This document shows, piece by piece, positions 32,327 through 40,876 of a stretch of DNA of 64,000 nucleotides. This DNA is from Chryseobacterium sp. H1D6B (GTDB taxonomy: Bacteria > Bacteroidota > Bacteroidia > Flavobacteriales > Weeksellaceae). Under the pieces are notes generated by a model that made no database searches, was not told where the DNA came from, and saw nothing but the letters and a program-made list of their open reading frames with translations. The position numbers were made by a program, and so were the translations under genes. The stretch spans positions 1,426,001-1,490,000 of the forward strand of contig NZ_JARXVJ010000001.1 in assembly GCF_029892445.1 (NCBI RefSeq), read 5' to 3'. Each line of letters starts with the position of its first letter. The first letter of the stretch is position 1.

Positions 32327-32992
32327 TTACCTTTTAATACCCCATAAATTTATTTTCCCCCTAAGATCAAAACCTAGTTTTTCATAAAGTTTTTTGGCTC
32401 CAGTATTACTTTCAGCAACGTGGAGAAAAGGTGTTTTGCCGTCTTCAAATATTTTACCCGAAACAAAAGCAACAAGTTGTTTTGCATAGCCTTTTCCTAA
32501 ATAATCGGTGTTGGTGATTACAGCGCTAACTTCGGTCATATCATTCATCTGCATTCTTTCACCCGTTACTGCAGCTAATTTATTATCCTTAAAAATCCCG
32601 AAATAGCGTCCTAATTCAGGAGTTCTTCTTTTAAAATAATAAGGGTAGAACTTTTCAATAAAATCCAGCAGTTCTTCATGATGGTTTTCTTTCAAAAGAA
32701 TGATATCTTCTGTAAAATCAAGTTCTATTTTATTTTCTAAAACATATTGGTCACAGATCAGCTGGGACAACTTAGTTTTAAAATTACCTAAATCAGGTTT
32801 GGTTCCAAAAATGAGAAAATCATCACAGATTTTTGTGTATTCTGTGATGTCTTTTTCTTTAGAATAGGATGATGAGCCTCCAAAAGCAGCAACTTCAGGA
32901 TTGTAAAATTTAGAATCTCCAAAGTTTAAGCAGAACTTTTTATGAAACTCAGTAAGTGAGTGATATACAGGATTGTCTAGCTTCTCGTACAT
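32327..32992 (-). CDS. GNAT-family N-acetyltransferase
   Basis: The C-terminal half of this 221-residue protein is a recognisable acetyltransferase. It has VSAVITNTDYLGKGYAKQLVAFVSGKIFEDG (acetyl-CoA motif A region, with GKGYA) and HVAESNTGAKKLYEKLGFDLRGK (motif B). The N-terminal half is less conserved. Substrates are unknown. Its ATG overlaps the surE stop by one base (TAATG), so both are surely in one operon. Nothing terminator-like follows in the next 40 bases. Confidence 0.88.
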   Translation of the reverse strand: MYEKLDNPVYHSLTEFHKKFCLNFGDSKFYNPEVAAFGGSSSYSKEKDITEYTKICDDFLIFGTKPDLGNFKTKLSQLICDQYVLENKIELDFTEDIILLKENHHEELLDFIEKFYPYYFKRRTPELGRYFGIFKDNKLAAVTGERMQMNDMTEVSAVITNTDYLGKGYAKQLVAFVSGKIFEDGKTPFLHVAESNTGAKKLYEKLGFDLRGKINLWGIKR

Positions 32993-33765
32993 TATTTATT
33001 AAAAACCATTATTTCTTCTAAGTTCTTCATATACTCATAAGCAGTCAAATCGAACTTTACAGGAACAATTGAAATATATCCGTTGGCAAGAGCTGTTTCA
33101 TCAGCGTCTTCAGATTCATCCATATTATTGAAATATCCTGTAAGCCAGTAATATTTTTTTCCGTGAGGATTTACCCTTTCGTCAAAACTCTCCTCCCATT
33201 TTGCATTGGCCTGTTTGCAGACTTTAACACCTTTTATTTCTTCCGCGGTAAGCTTAGGGATATTTACATTCAGTACAATTCCTTTCGGCATCGGGTTTTT
33301 TAATACTCTTTTAACGATGTTTTGAATATATTCTTTTGCTTGAGAAAAATCTGCTTCCCAGCTGAAATCCTGCAGAGAAAATCCTATAGCAGGAATTCCT
33401 TCAACACCGGCCTCAACAGCAGCTGACATTGTCCCGGAATAGATCACATTAATGGAGGAATTTGCACCGTGGTTGATCCCTGAAACTACAATATCCGGTC
33501 TTCTTGTTAAAATTTTATCAAGAGCCATTTTTACACAGTCAACAGGAGTTCCGCTGCAAGAAAAATCGGTCTGCGGACCTTCCAGAGTTACTTCTTCATA
33601 ACTTAACGTTGAATTGATTGTAATCGCATGGCCTTTTCCGCTTTGAGGCGAATCTGGTGCCACAACAATTACATCTCCTATTTCATTCATAAAACTTACA
33701 AGATTTCTGATACCAGGGGCTGTAATTCCATCATCATTAGTAACCAGAATAAGAGGTCTTTCCAT
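32992..33765 (-). CDS. surE: 5'/3'-nucleotidase SurE
   Basis: SurE is a survival-protein phosphatase with broad nucleotide monophosphatase activity. The metal-binding LVTNDDG motif opens the mature sequence. VVAPDSPQSGKGHAIT and the SGINHGANSSINVIYSGTMSAAVEA stretch contain further metal and phosphate ligands. I start at the ATG at 33765 (MERPLILVTNDDG); the longer frame needs a TTG at 33786. The resulting 257 residues are typical. It forms a one-base-overlap operon with the acetyltransferase gene. Confidence 0.95.
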   Translation of the reverse strand: MERPLILVTNDDGITAPGIRNLVSFMNEIGDVIVVAPDSPQSGKGHAITINSTLSYEEVTLEGPQTDFSCSGTPVDCVKMALDKILTRRPDIVVSGINHGANSSINVIYSGTMSAAVEAGVEGIPAIGFSLQDFSWEADFSQAKEYIQNIVKRVLKNPMPKGIVLNVNIPKLTAEEIKGVKVCKQANAKWEESFDERVNPHGKKYYWLTGYFNNMDESEDADETALANGYISIVPVKFDLTAYEYMKNLEEIMVFNK

Positions 33766-33909
33766 AAAATATTTTAATTTTAACAAAAATACTTAAAACT
33801 ATTCGATATTTGTAAATAAGGTATTAAATTTGATAGTTTGTAACAGCAATTTAATTGTTGCTACTAATCGTAATACTATATTTAAAAAAAATTAATACAG
33901 ACAAGATTT

Positions 33910-36039
33910 ATGTGGAAAAATTTTAAACTAAATAAATTTTTACTTCTAATACCATTAACGAGTCTTATTTTTTGTTTCAACTCACCCAAAGATGACGATG
34001 AGAAGATGCAGACGATAATGGTGAGCGTAAAAAACACACTCTCTTACTTACACTATAGTCCAAAACCGATCAATGATGCTTATTCTAAAGATGTTTATAA
34101 GCAGTATTTTGAAATGGTGGATTCTGGAAAAAGATATTTTATACAGTCTGATATGGACGAGTTCGGAAAGCATGAAACAAAGCTTGACGACTATCTGAAC
34201 GTGGGAGATCTTACTTTTTATAAACTTACAATTGACAGGCTTTATCAAAGAGTAGATGAAATTGACCACATCACTCAGGATATCTTCAGCAAACCCATTA
34301 ATTTAGATGAAGATGAAACCTTAACCTTAGAGCCGAAGCTTAAAAAAGTGCCGGCCAATAAGCAGGAACAGTATAATGAATGGAAAAAGTATATTAAATA
34401 CAATATCCTTCAGGAAATAGAGTCTTTAAACAGCAAAGAGCAGGCTCAGAAAGAGAAAAAAGACTCTGTACAGAAATATAAACTGAAAGATACCATCAAG
34501 CTTGAACTTCTTACTCCTGAGCAAAAAAGACTGAAAGCTACGGATGAAGTAAAAGACCTTATTAAAGACAATTTTACGAGATTTAAAAAAAGAAAGAAAA
34601 TGGATTGGTTTACAGTGTATATGAATGCATATACTGAAGTATTTGATCCTCACACGAACTATTATTCTCCAAAAGATAAAGAAGATTTTGATACTAGCTT
34701 CAAAGGAAAAGTAATCGGAATCGGAGCTATCATTCAGGAGAAAAAAGGAAATCTTTATCTTGGTGCTTTAACGATCGGTGCGCCTGCTTGGAAATCAAAA
34801 CAGCTTTCAGAAGGTGATAAGATCATAAAAGTAAGATCTAAACCGAAAGAAGATGCTGTAAATGTTGTAGGAATGCTTTCTGATGAAGCTGTAAGACTGA
34901 TAAGAGGGGAGAAAGGAACTCCGGTTACCCTAACAGTTCAGAAAAAAGACGGAACAGTGAGAGATGTTACAATGATCCGTGAAGAAGTAGCTATAGAAGA
35001 TACTTTTGCAAGAAGTATTGTAGTAAACTCTCCAAACGGTAAAAAATACGGCTTTATTAATCTGCCAAGTTTTAATGCAGATTTTGAAGATGCAAACGGA
35101 AGAAATGCTTCTGACGATATAAAGAATGAGATCATTAAACTTAAAGCTCAAAACATAGAAGGTATCGTTTTAGACTTAAGAAATAATGGAGGAGGATCTT
35201 TAACAGAAGTAGGAGATATTATGGGACTTTTCATGGAAGCCGGCCCTTATGTACAGGTAAAAGACGGAAATGGAAAGATCCAGACTTTAAAGAATAAAAA
35301 TGAAACACCGATCTGGACAGGTCCATTGGTGATCATGCAGAATGAGCTTTCAGCATCTGCTTCTGAGATTTTAGCCGGTGTAATGCAGGATTACGGAAGA
35401 GCAATGATCATCGGTTCTCCGCAGTCTTTTGGAAAAGGAACAGTTCAGACTTTTGTTGATCTGAACAGATTCTTAAATACAGAAGATGATTTTGGTTCTT
35501 TAAAACTGACGATCCAGAAGTTTTACAGAATTACAGGTGAATCTACTCAGAGAAAAGGAATTGTTTCTGATATCCAGATGAAAGATTTCTTTACCTATGC
35601 AGAAATAGGAGAGAGATACGATGATTATGCGCTGGCATGGGATAAAATTCCAGGAACATCATTCCAGAAACTGAACTATTTTGATGCCAAAGCGTTAGAA
35701 AAAGCAAGCAATGAGAGAATGGCTAAGAATACAAATTATCAGCTGTTATTAGAATCTGCACAATGGAGAGAGAAACTTGATAAAGAAGAAAGTATTACTC
35801 TTAATATTACCAAATTCAATGAATTGATGAAACAGAGAAAAGCTCAGATCGAAAAATTCAAAGCATTAAGTAAATTTGAGAACGGCCTTCAATTCATGAT
35901 ATACCCAACTGAGGCAGAAAGAGAGAAAAAAGATGAAGCATTCAAGAAAAAATCTGATATGTGGATCAAAAATCTTAAGAAAGACCCTTACCTTCAGGAA
36001 GCAATGAATATCATTGGTGATATGAAGACAAAAGCATAA
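33910..36039 (+). CDS. prc: Tail-specific protease (carboxy-terminal processing peptidase)
   Basis: This S41A protease of 709 residues acts in the periplasm on protein C termini. A hydrophobic export segment is at about 7-23. The N-terminal helical region is about 30-230. A PDZ domain follows (IGIGAIIQEKKGNLYLGALTIGAPAWKS, about 268-350). The serine protease core has LRNNGGGSLTEV, the Ser in ELSASASEILAG and the Lys in SFGKGTVQTF. The C-terminal DUF3340-like helical part ends about residue 705. It is a single gene closed by the hairpin shared with the superoxide dismutase. Confidence 0.94.
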   Translation: MWKNFKLNKFLLLIPLTSLIFCFNSPKDDDEKMQTIMVSVKNTLSYLHYSPKPINDAYSKDVYKQYFEMVDSGKRYFIQSDMDEFGKHETKLDDYLNVGDLTFYKLTIDRLYQRVDEIDHITQDIFSKPINLDEDETLTLEPKLKKVPANKQEQYNEWKKYIKYNILQEIESLNSKEQAQKEKKDSVQKYKLKDTIKLELLTPEQKRLKATDEVKDLIKDNFTRFKKRKKMDWFTVYMNAYTEVFDPHTNYYSPKDKEDFDTSFKGKVIGIGAIIQEKKGNLYLGALTIGAPAWKSKQLSEGDKIIKVRSKPKEDAVNVVGMLSDEAVRLIRGEKGTPVTLTVQKKDGTVRDVTMIREEVAIEDTFARSIVVNSPNGKKYGFINLPSFNADFEDANGRNASDDIKNEIIKLKAQNIEGIVLDLRNNGGGSLTEVGDIMGLFMEAGPYVQVKDGNGKIQTLKNKNETPIWTGPLVIMQNELSASASEILAGVMQDYGRAMIIGSPQSFGKGTVQTFVDLNRFLNTEDDFGSLKLTIQKFYRITGESTQRKGIVSDIQMKDFFTYAEIGERYDDYALAWDKIPGTSFQKLNYFDAKALEKASNERMAKNTNYQLLLESAQWREKLDKEESITLNITKFNELMKQRKAQIEKFKALSKFENGLQFMIYPTEAEREKKDEAFKKKSDMWIKNLKKDPYLQEAMNIIGDMKTKA

Positions 36040-36043
36040 AAAT

Positions 36044-36081
36044 AAAAACCCCGCTGATTTTTAATCAGCGGGGTTTTTTAT
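36044..36081. terminator. Two-way terminator between prc and the superoxide dismutase gene
   Basis: The very strong stem AAAAACCCCGCTGATT/AATCAGCGGGGTTTTT has T-runs on both strands and lies between convergent genes. Confidence 0.92.
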
Positions 36082-36097
36082 ATCCTTAAAAGAATGC

Positions 36098-36601
36098 TTA
36101 TTTAATTTCTACACATCCCACTCTTCCTCCAGCATTTCCTGTAGGCTGGGTATGGAAATCATCTTGTCCTGAGTGTACGATCAATCCTTTTCCGATAATG
36201 TTTTTTGATTCATCAGCACATCCAAGGCACCACTTATCGGTTTTGAAAGTAAGTTTTGCAACACCGCTCTGGTCAGCTACCAGATTTCCTATATCTCCCA
36301 TGTGGAAATGTTCAGCACCCCATTTTCCATGGTCGTCTTTTCCTGGATTCCAGTGTCCGCCGGTTGAAGTTCCGTCCGCTGCAGAACAGTCTCCTTTTTC
36401 ATGAATGTGTACAGCATGAATTCCCGGAGTAAGATTTGTTACGTCAAGCTTCATAATAACCTCGTTTCCTTTCTGAGTAAACGTTGCCGTTCCTCCAGTT
36501 TGAGTTCCGCTCTTAGCGTTTACAGAGTACATTTTTGTTGTTCCGCATGAAACAGCCAATAACGCAAATCCCGCCAATAATGCTAATTTTTGTACTTTCA
36601 T
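36098..36601 (-). CDS. sodC: Cu-Zn superoxide dismutase lipoprotein
   Basis: This 167-residue protein removes periplasmic or surface superoxide. A lipobox AVSC at residues 16-19 predicts anchoring to the outer membrane. Copper and zinc ligands are visible in HAVHIHEKGDC, GGHWNP, HFHMGDIGN and the C-terminal VHSGQDDFHTQPTGNAGGRVGC. The paired Cys in EKGDC and VGC would give the conserved disulfide, while WCLGCAD adds two further Cys. It is transcribed alone, toward the prc terminator. Confidence 0.93.
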   Translation of the reverse strand: MKVQKLALLAGFALLAVSCGTTKMYSVNAKSGTQTGGTATFTQKGNEVIMKLDVTNLTPGIHAVHIHEKGDCSAADGTSTGGHWNPGKDDHGKWGAEHFHMGDIGNLVADQSGVAKLTFKTDKWCLGCADESKNIIGKGLIVHSGQDDFHTQPTGNAGGRVGCVEIK

Positions 36602-36727
36602 TGGTAAATGATTTTAAGTGATTTTTTATATTCATATAAAGGTAAGCAATATTTAAAAATAAAAATTGATGCAGGATGCATTTCTAAAATCAGCAATAAA
36701 AGACAAATCGTATTCACTGAATCTCCC

Positions 36728-36735
36728 TATTTTTG
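36728..36735 (+). promoter_or_regulatory. TAnnTTTG element for the AraC/GyrI regulator
   Basis: TATTTTTG ends 15 bases before the TTG start codon of the regulator, so the 5' leader would be about 10 bases. No TTG is seen at the upstream spacing. Confidence 0.5.
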
Positions 36736-36750
36736 TGAGCAAAACAACAG

Positions 36751-37653
36751 TTGGAAGAATATAAAAAAATAATTGTAAAAATAATTCAATATATAGATAC
36801 CCATCTGGATACAGAGCTCAGCCTCGAAAAAGTGTCGGCAATAGGAGGGTATTCTCCTTTTCATTTTCACAGGATGTTTAAGCTCATTATTGGAGAAACA
36901 CTCCAGAACTATATTGTCAGAAAGAAAATCGAAAAAAGCGCCTTTTATCTTGCTGTGAAGAAAGGGATAAGCATAAAAGAAATATATCTTGAACTGGGAT
37001 TTGCTGACCATTCAGTTTTTAATAAAACATTTAAAAAGTATTACGGCAGTTCACCATCAGAATTCCGCCGTTCTGCTCCTGAAAACTTTCACAAGATTTT
37101 ACAAGTCCAAAGCAAGAATGGACAAGTTGATGCTGTTTTTGCCCAATATCTTTGCAATATCGAAAACCTATTAAACTGGACAGCAATGAACTTAAAAATA
37201 AAAGTAACAGACATGCCCGAGATGAATCTAGCCTCCGTAATGAGCCTCGGTATAACGAATGTAGAGCCGTCTTACAATGTTTTGATAGAATGGGCTGAAA
37301 AGAAACATTTATTTCCCAGAGAACACGTCAAAATGATTTCTGTGTACCATGACAGCTTTAAAGTGACCCCTCCTGAAAAAGTAAGGATACACGCGTGCAT
37401 GCTTCTGGATGAGAAACTTGAAGTGCAGGAAGGAGAAATCTTTTCCGAAACTATTGAAGCCGGGAAATTTATCGTAGGCAGCGGAGAAGTAACGCTCGCT
37501 GATTTTGAAAAATGCTGGGTATCTTTATTCTTATGGATGAATGAAAACCATTATACGATGAGAAAAGCTTTTCCTTTTGAAATATATCATTCTAATTTTA
37601 AAGAGCATCCTGAAGGGAAAATGATTGTTGATTTTTGTATTCCTATCCGCTAA
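36751..37653 (+). CDS. AraC-family regulator with GyrI-like ligand-binding domain
   Basis: This transcription factor has its DNA-binding domain first, at about residues 5-105. The two helix-turn-helix units are seen in ELSLEKVSAIGGYSPFHFHRMFK and IKEIYLELGFADHSVFNKTFKKYYGSSPSEFR. A GyrI-like small-molecule domain fills about 148-300 (MPEMNLASVMSLG and the ending KMIVDFCIPI). This order is typical of Rob/MarA-like multidrug or effector regulators. The start is a TTG at 36751; an in-frame stop lies 15 bases upstream, and the next ATG would remove part of the HTH domain. The TonB receptor is 92 bases downstream. Confidence 0.9.
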   Translation: MEEYKKIIVKIIQYIDTHLDTELSLEKVSAIGGYSPFHFHRMFKLIIGETLQNYIVRKKIEKSAFYLAVKKGISIKEIYLELGFADHSVFNKTFKKYYGSSPSEFRRSAPENFHKILQVQSKNGQVDAVFAQYLCNIENLLNWTAMNLKIKVTDMPEMNLASVMSLGITNVEPSYNVLIEWAEKKHLFPREHVKMISVYHDSFKVTPPEKVRIHACMLLDEKLEVQEGEIFSETIEAGKFIVGSGEVTLADFEKCWVSLFLWMNENHYTMRKAFPFEIYHSNFKEHPEGKMIVDFCIPIR

Positions 37654-37720
37654 TATGCGGTTCAGTAATTAAAGAATGCCTTTCAGTATTATTTTTTTTA
37701 TTGGAAGGTATTTTCGCTGC

Positions 37721-37728
37721 TATTTTTG
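37721..37728 (+). promoter_or_regulatory. TTG-N17-TAnnTTTG promoter of the TonB receptor gene
   Basis: TATTTTTG is preceded by TTG at 37701-37703, exactly 17 bases apart. The ATG is 17 bases after the -7 element. Confidence 0.68.
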
Positions 37729-37745
37729 AATCAAATTAATAACTA

Positions 37746-39977
37746 ATGAAACCACAACGACAAAAACTTTTATTTCTATTTCTTTTTTTATCATTTATTT
37801 GGAGCTATTCTCAAGTAAAAGTATCAGGAAAAGTAACATTTAGAAATAAAGGAGTAGGCGAAGTAAATGTAACATTGAAAGATACTTATGAAGGAGCTAC
37901 TACAGATGCAGGCGGATATTTTTCTTTTGAAACCTCAGAAAAAGGAAACCGTACCCTGACATTTACCCATCCGAAATACAATGATGTAGAAAAACCTATT
38001 GTCATAGAAAATCAAGAGGTTTCTGTAAACGCAGAATTAAAAGAACAGATTAATGAAATAGATGCTGTAGTCGTTTCTGCAGGTTCTATTGAAGCAAGTG
38101 ATAAGAAAAGAGCAACAGCATTATTAACGCCGATTGATGTTTATACAACCGCAGGAGCGGACGGCCAGATTTCATCTGCATTAACTTATCTTCCCGGCGT
38201 ACAGAAGGTAGGAGAATCGGAAGGACTTTTCATACGAGGAGGAACAGGTACAGAAGCTAAAATCTTTATGGACGGGAGCCTTATCAATAATTATTTCTCC
38301 AATTCAGTTCCGGGAATTGCAGGCAGAGACCGTTTTAATACTTCTCTTTTTAAAGGAAATGTATTTTCAAGCGGAGGTTATTCTGCATTGTACGGACAGG
38401 CACTTTCTGGAGCTTTAATGCTTGAAAGTGTTGATCTTCCGGATCAAAGCTCTTATGATTTTGGAATTTCACCTATATTTTTAAATGCAGGATTTCAAAA
38501 ATTAAGCGAAGATAAAAACCACTCTTATGGAGCGACTTTAGGCTATTCAAATTTGAATCTTATGAAGAATATCTTCAATTTTAATACAGATTTTATTAAT
38601 GCTCCCGAAGGACTTAACGGAGACGCCAATTTTAGAATTAAAACAAAATCAGGAGGTTTTTTCAAGTACTACGGGATGTATGATACGAATAAAATGGGTG
38701 TGAGAACTGAAAGCTTAGAACCCGGTTATGATTTCGCATTAGTAAGGCTGAAAGGGCAGAATACCTATCATAATTTGTCTTTCAAACAGAAATTTGGAAA
38801 ATACCTTTTAAATGCCGGAACCTCTTATTCATATAACCGATCTGACCTTAATTTTTCAACAGAAAAAAACGATGTTGAATCTGATAGAACCCGATTATTG
38901 ACAGACGGAAATTATATCAATTTTAAAGCTGTTTTAGAAAGAAAGATTAACAGAATAAGCGCTGTAAGAGGAGGTTTTGAATTGAATAATGCAGATGAGA
39001 AGCTTACTTTTGAGGAAGTAAACAAACATTATAAAGATTTAATTTCATCTGTTTTTGCAGAAACAGATCTGGGTTTCAGCAACCAATTATCAGCAAAAAT
39101 CGGGGTAAGAGCCGAGAATTCAACTTTCCTTAATAAAAGTAACTTTGCACCGCGTTTGGCATTGGCCTACCGTTTAGCAAAAGACTGGACCACCTCTTTC
39201 GCATATGGACTTTTTTATCAAAATCCTGAAAGCAAATACATCAACGGGCCGGCTTCTTTAGATTTTCAAAAATCACAGCATTATATCTTTCAGCTTCAAA
39301 GAACTTCAGAAGGAAGAAGCTTAAGACTAGAGGCTTTTTATAAAAAATATGATCAGTTGATAAAAGTTAAGAATATTGCTGACATCAATGGTCAGAACCA
39401 GCCGATTCAAGCCGCGGATAATAACAACGGCTATGGATTTGCAAAAGGAATAGAATTATTTTGGAGAGATAAAAAGACGTTTGAAAATATTGATTATTGG
39501 ATCAGTTATTCATTTTTAGATTCAAAAAGGGATTTCATGAATTACCCAGTCAGTTTAAAACCCAATTTCGCGTCCGAACATACAATTTCTGTTGTTGCTA
39601 AAAGATTTATCCCAGAATGGAAAACAGGCGTTAATCTTTCTTACACTTATGCGAAAGGACGTCCTTATTATGATATTGTGACAGAAAACGGAACTAATAT
39701 TATCCGCCACGAAGGAAGTTTGAAAGATTATAACGCAGTTAATTTAAGTTTTAATTATCTGCCTAACCTCGGAAAAAAAGATGCGAAATCATTTTTGGTT
39801 TTAGTCCTCAGTATCTCCAATATTTTAGGAACAAAAAATGTATATGGATATAACTTTTCTTTAGACGGATCAAGAAATTCAGCGGTTGTTCCTCCCGTTA
39901 ATACATTTGTTTTTGTAGGTGCATTTATCAATTTCGGTGTTGATAAAACACAGGATGCAATTAATAATAATTTGTAA
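37746..39977 (+). CDS. TonB-dependent receptor with carboxypeptidase-like regulatory domain
   Basis: This 743-residue outer-membrane receptor takes up a ligand that cannot be deduced from sequence. The signal peptide is about 1-22 (SYSQ cleavage). A CarboxypepD_reg-like domain (about 25-100, GKVTFRNKGVGEVNVTLKDT and TDAGGYF) follows, then a plug with VVSAGSIEASDKKRA and LPGVQKVGESEGLFIRGG. The beta-barrel runs from about 240 to the end. It has no TonB-box motif that I can point to with certainty. The length is at the short end for SusC-like proteins, so it is not the classic SusC. A small exported protein follows 94 bases later. Confidence 0.9.
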   Translation: MKPQRQKLLFLFLFLSFIWSYSQVKVSGKVTFRNKGVGEVNVTLKDTYEGATTDAGGYFSFETSEKGNRTLTFTHPKYNDVEKPIVIENQEVSVNAELKEQINEIDAVVVSAGSIEASDKKRATALLTPIDVYTTAGADGQISSALTYLPGVQKVGESEGLFIRGGTGTEAKIFMDGSLINNYFSNSVPGIAGRDRFNTSLFKGNVFSSGGYSALYGQALSGALMLESVDLPDQSSYDFGISPIFLNAGFQKLSEDKNHSYGATLGYSNLNLMKNIFNFNTDFINAPEGLNGDANFRIKTKSGGFFKYYGMYDTNKMGVRTESLEPGYDFALVRLKGQNTYHNLSFKQKFGKYLLNAGTSYSYNRSDLNFSTEKNDVESDRTRLLTDGNYINFKAVLERKINRISAVRGGFELNNADEKLTFEEVNKHYKDLISSVFAETDLGFSNQLSAKIGVRAENSTFLNKSNFAPRLALAYRLAKDWTTSFAYGLFYQNPESKYINGPASLDFQKSQHYIFQLQRTSEGRSLRLEAFYKKYDQLIKVKNIADINGQNQPIQAADNNNGYGFAKGIELFWRDKKTFENIDYWISYSFLDSKRDFMNYPVSLKPNFASEHTISVVAKRFIPEWKTGVNLSYTYAKGRPYYDIVTENGTNIIRHEGSLKDYNAVNLSFNYLPNLGKKDAKSFLVLVLSISNILGTKNVYGYNFSLDGSRNSAVVPPVNTFVFVGAFINFGVDKTQDAINNNL

Positions 39978-40028
39978 AAATATAAACAATCAACAATTTT
40001 AATGATTTAATTATATTGATTAAATACA

Positions 40029-40036
40029 TATCTTTG
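40029..40036 (+). promoter_or_regulatory. TAnnTTTG element for the 40072 gene
   Basis: TATCTTTG lies 35 bases before the ATG. There is no TTG in the expected place, so the gene may also be read from the receptor promoter. Confidence 0.5.
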
Positions 40037-40071
40037 AATAAAATATAAACTAACCCTAAAAATTAGAAGTT

Positions 40072-40728
40072 ATGAAGAAATATCTATTAAGTTTTGCTTT
40101 AGCTTTTATGAGCTTAACTGCTTTTGCTCAGACAGATTATGAAAAAGCGATGACGGAAAAGATTGCAAAAATTGAAAACTGTAAAACCGCTGAAGATTTC
40201 CAAGTATTGGCTAATGATTTTCAAAGAATAGCAGGAAAAGATGAGTCAAAATGGCTGCCTTTTTATTATGCTGCTTTCTCAAGTATCCAAAAAGGAAGAG
40301 TGCTGATGAGAGAAGGAAAAATGGAAGATCTGGATTTCGTTGCAGGACAGGCTCAAAAATATCTTGGTGCCGCGCAGAGTGCAGCTCCTGCAGATAATGC
40401 AGAAATCCACCTGCTTCAGAAAATGGCTTATTCTCTAAGAATGATGGTAAATCCTCAGCAGCGATATGCAACAGACGGAGCGAAAGCGACAGAAGAACTT
40501 AAAATTGCAGAAAAAATAGATCCAAATAATCCTAGAATCGCTTTAATTAAAGCAGAAGACATCTATTTCACTCCGGAACAGTACGGAGGGAGCAAAACAA
40601 AAGGACTGGAAATGTTTAAAATAGCTTTAGACAAGTTTAATACTTACACGCCTAAATCTCCACTAGAACCAAATTGGGGGAAATCTGAAGCTGCATATTT
40701 TTTAAGCCAGCCAGCAGCAAAAAAATAA
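40072..40728 (+). CDS. Exported helical protein of unknown function next to a TonB receptor
   Basis: The 218-residue protein has a signal peptide (MKKYLLSFALAFMSLTAFAQ) and a helical body with TPR-like character. It includes AEIHLLQKMAYSLRMMVNPQQRYATDGAKA and ALIKAEDIYFTPEQYGGSKTKG. I know of no function. Proteins of this pattern follow TonB receptors in many Flavobacteriia genomes, which suggests, but does not prove, a role in the same uptake system. It is not a SusD homologue. A terminator at 40754 ends the transcript. Confidence 0.65.
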   Translation: MKKYLLSFALAFMSLTAFAQTDYEKAMTEKIAKIENCKTAEDFQVLANDFQRIAGKDESKWLPFYYAAFSSIQKGRVLMREGKMEDLDFVAGQAQKYLGAAQSAAPADNAEIHLLQKMAYSLRMMVNPQQRYATDGAKATEELKIAEKIDPNNPRIALIKAEDIYFTPEQYGGSKTKGLEMFKIALDKFNTYTPKSPLEPNWGKSEAAYFLSQPAAKK

Positions 40729-40753
40729 ACTGAATAATAAAATTCGGATATAA

Positions 40754-40783
40754 AAAGTCTTCCAGCATCTGGAAGACTTTTTC
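40754..40783 (+). terminator. Terminator after the TonB receptor partner gene
   Basis: The stem AAAAGTCTTCCAG/CTGGAAGACTTTTT has a short loop and a T-run, 26 bases after the stop codon. Confidence 0.88.
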
Positions 40784-40876
40784 ATTGTACGGCTCGGCAA
40801 GCAAAAACGGCCGTTCGGTAAGAAATAATTTTTGATACCTTTAATAAAAGCTAATTTTGAACTAAGAAACTTACTA

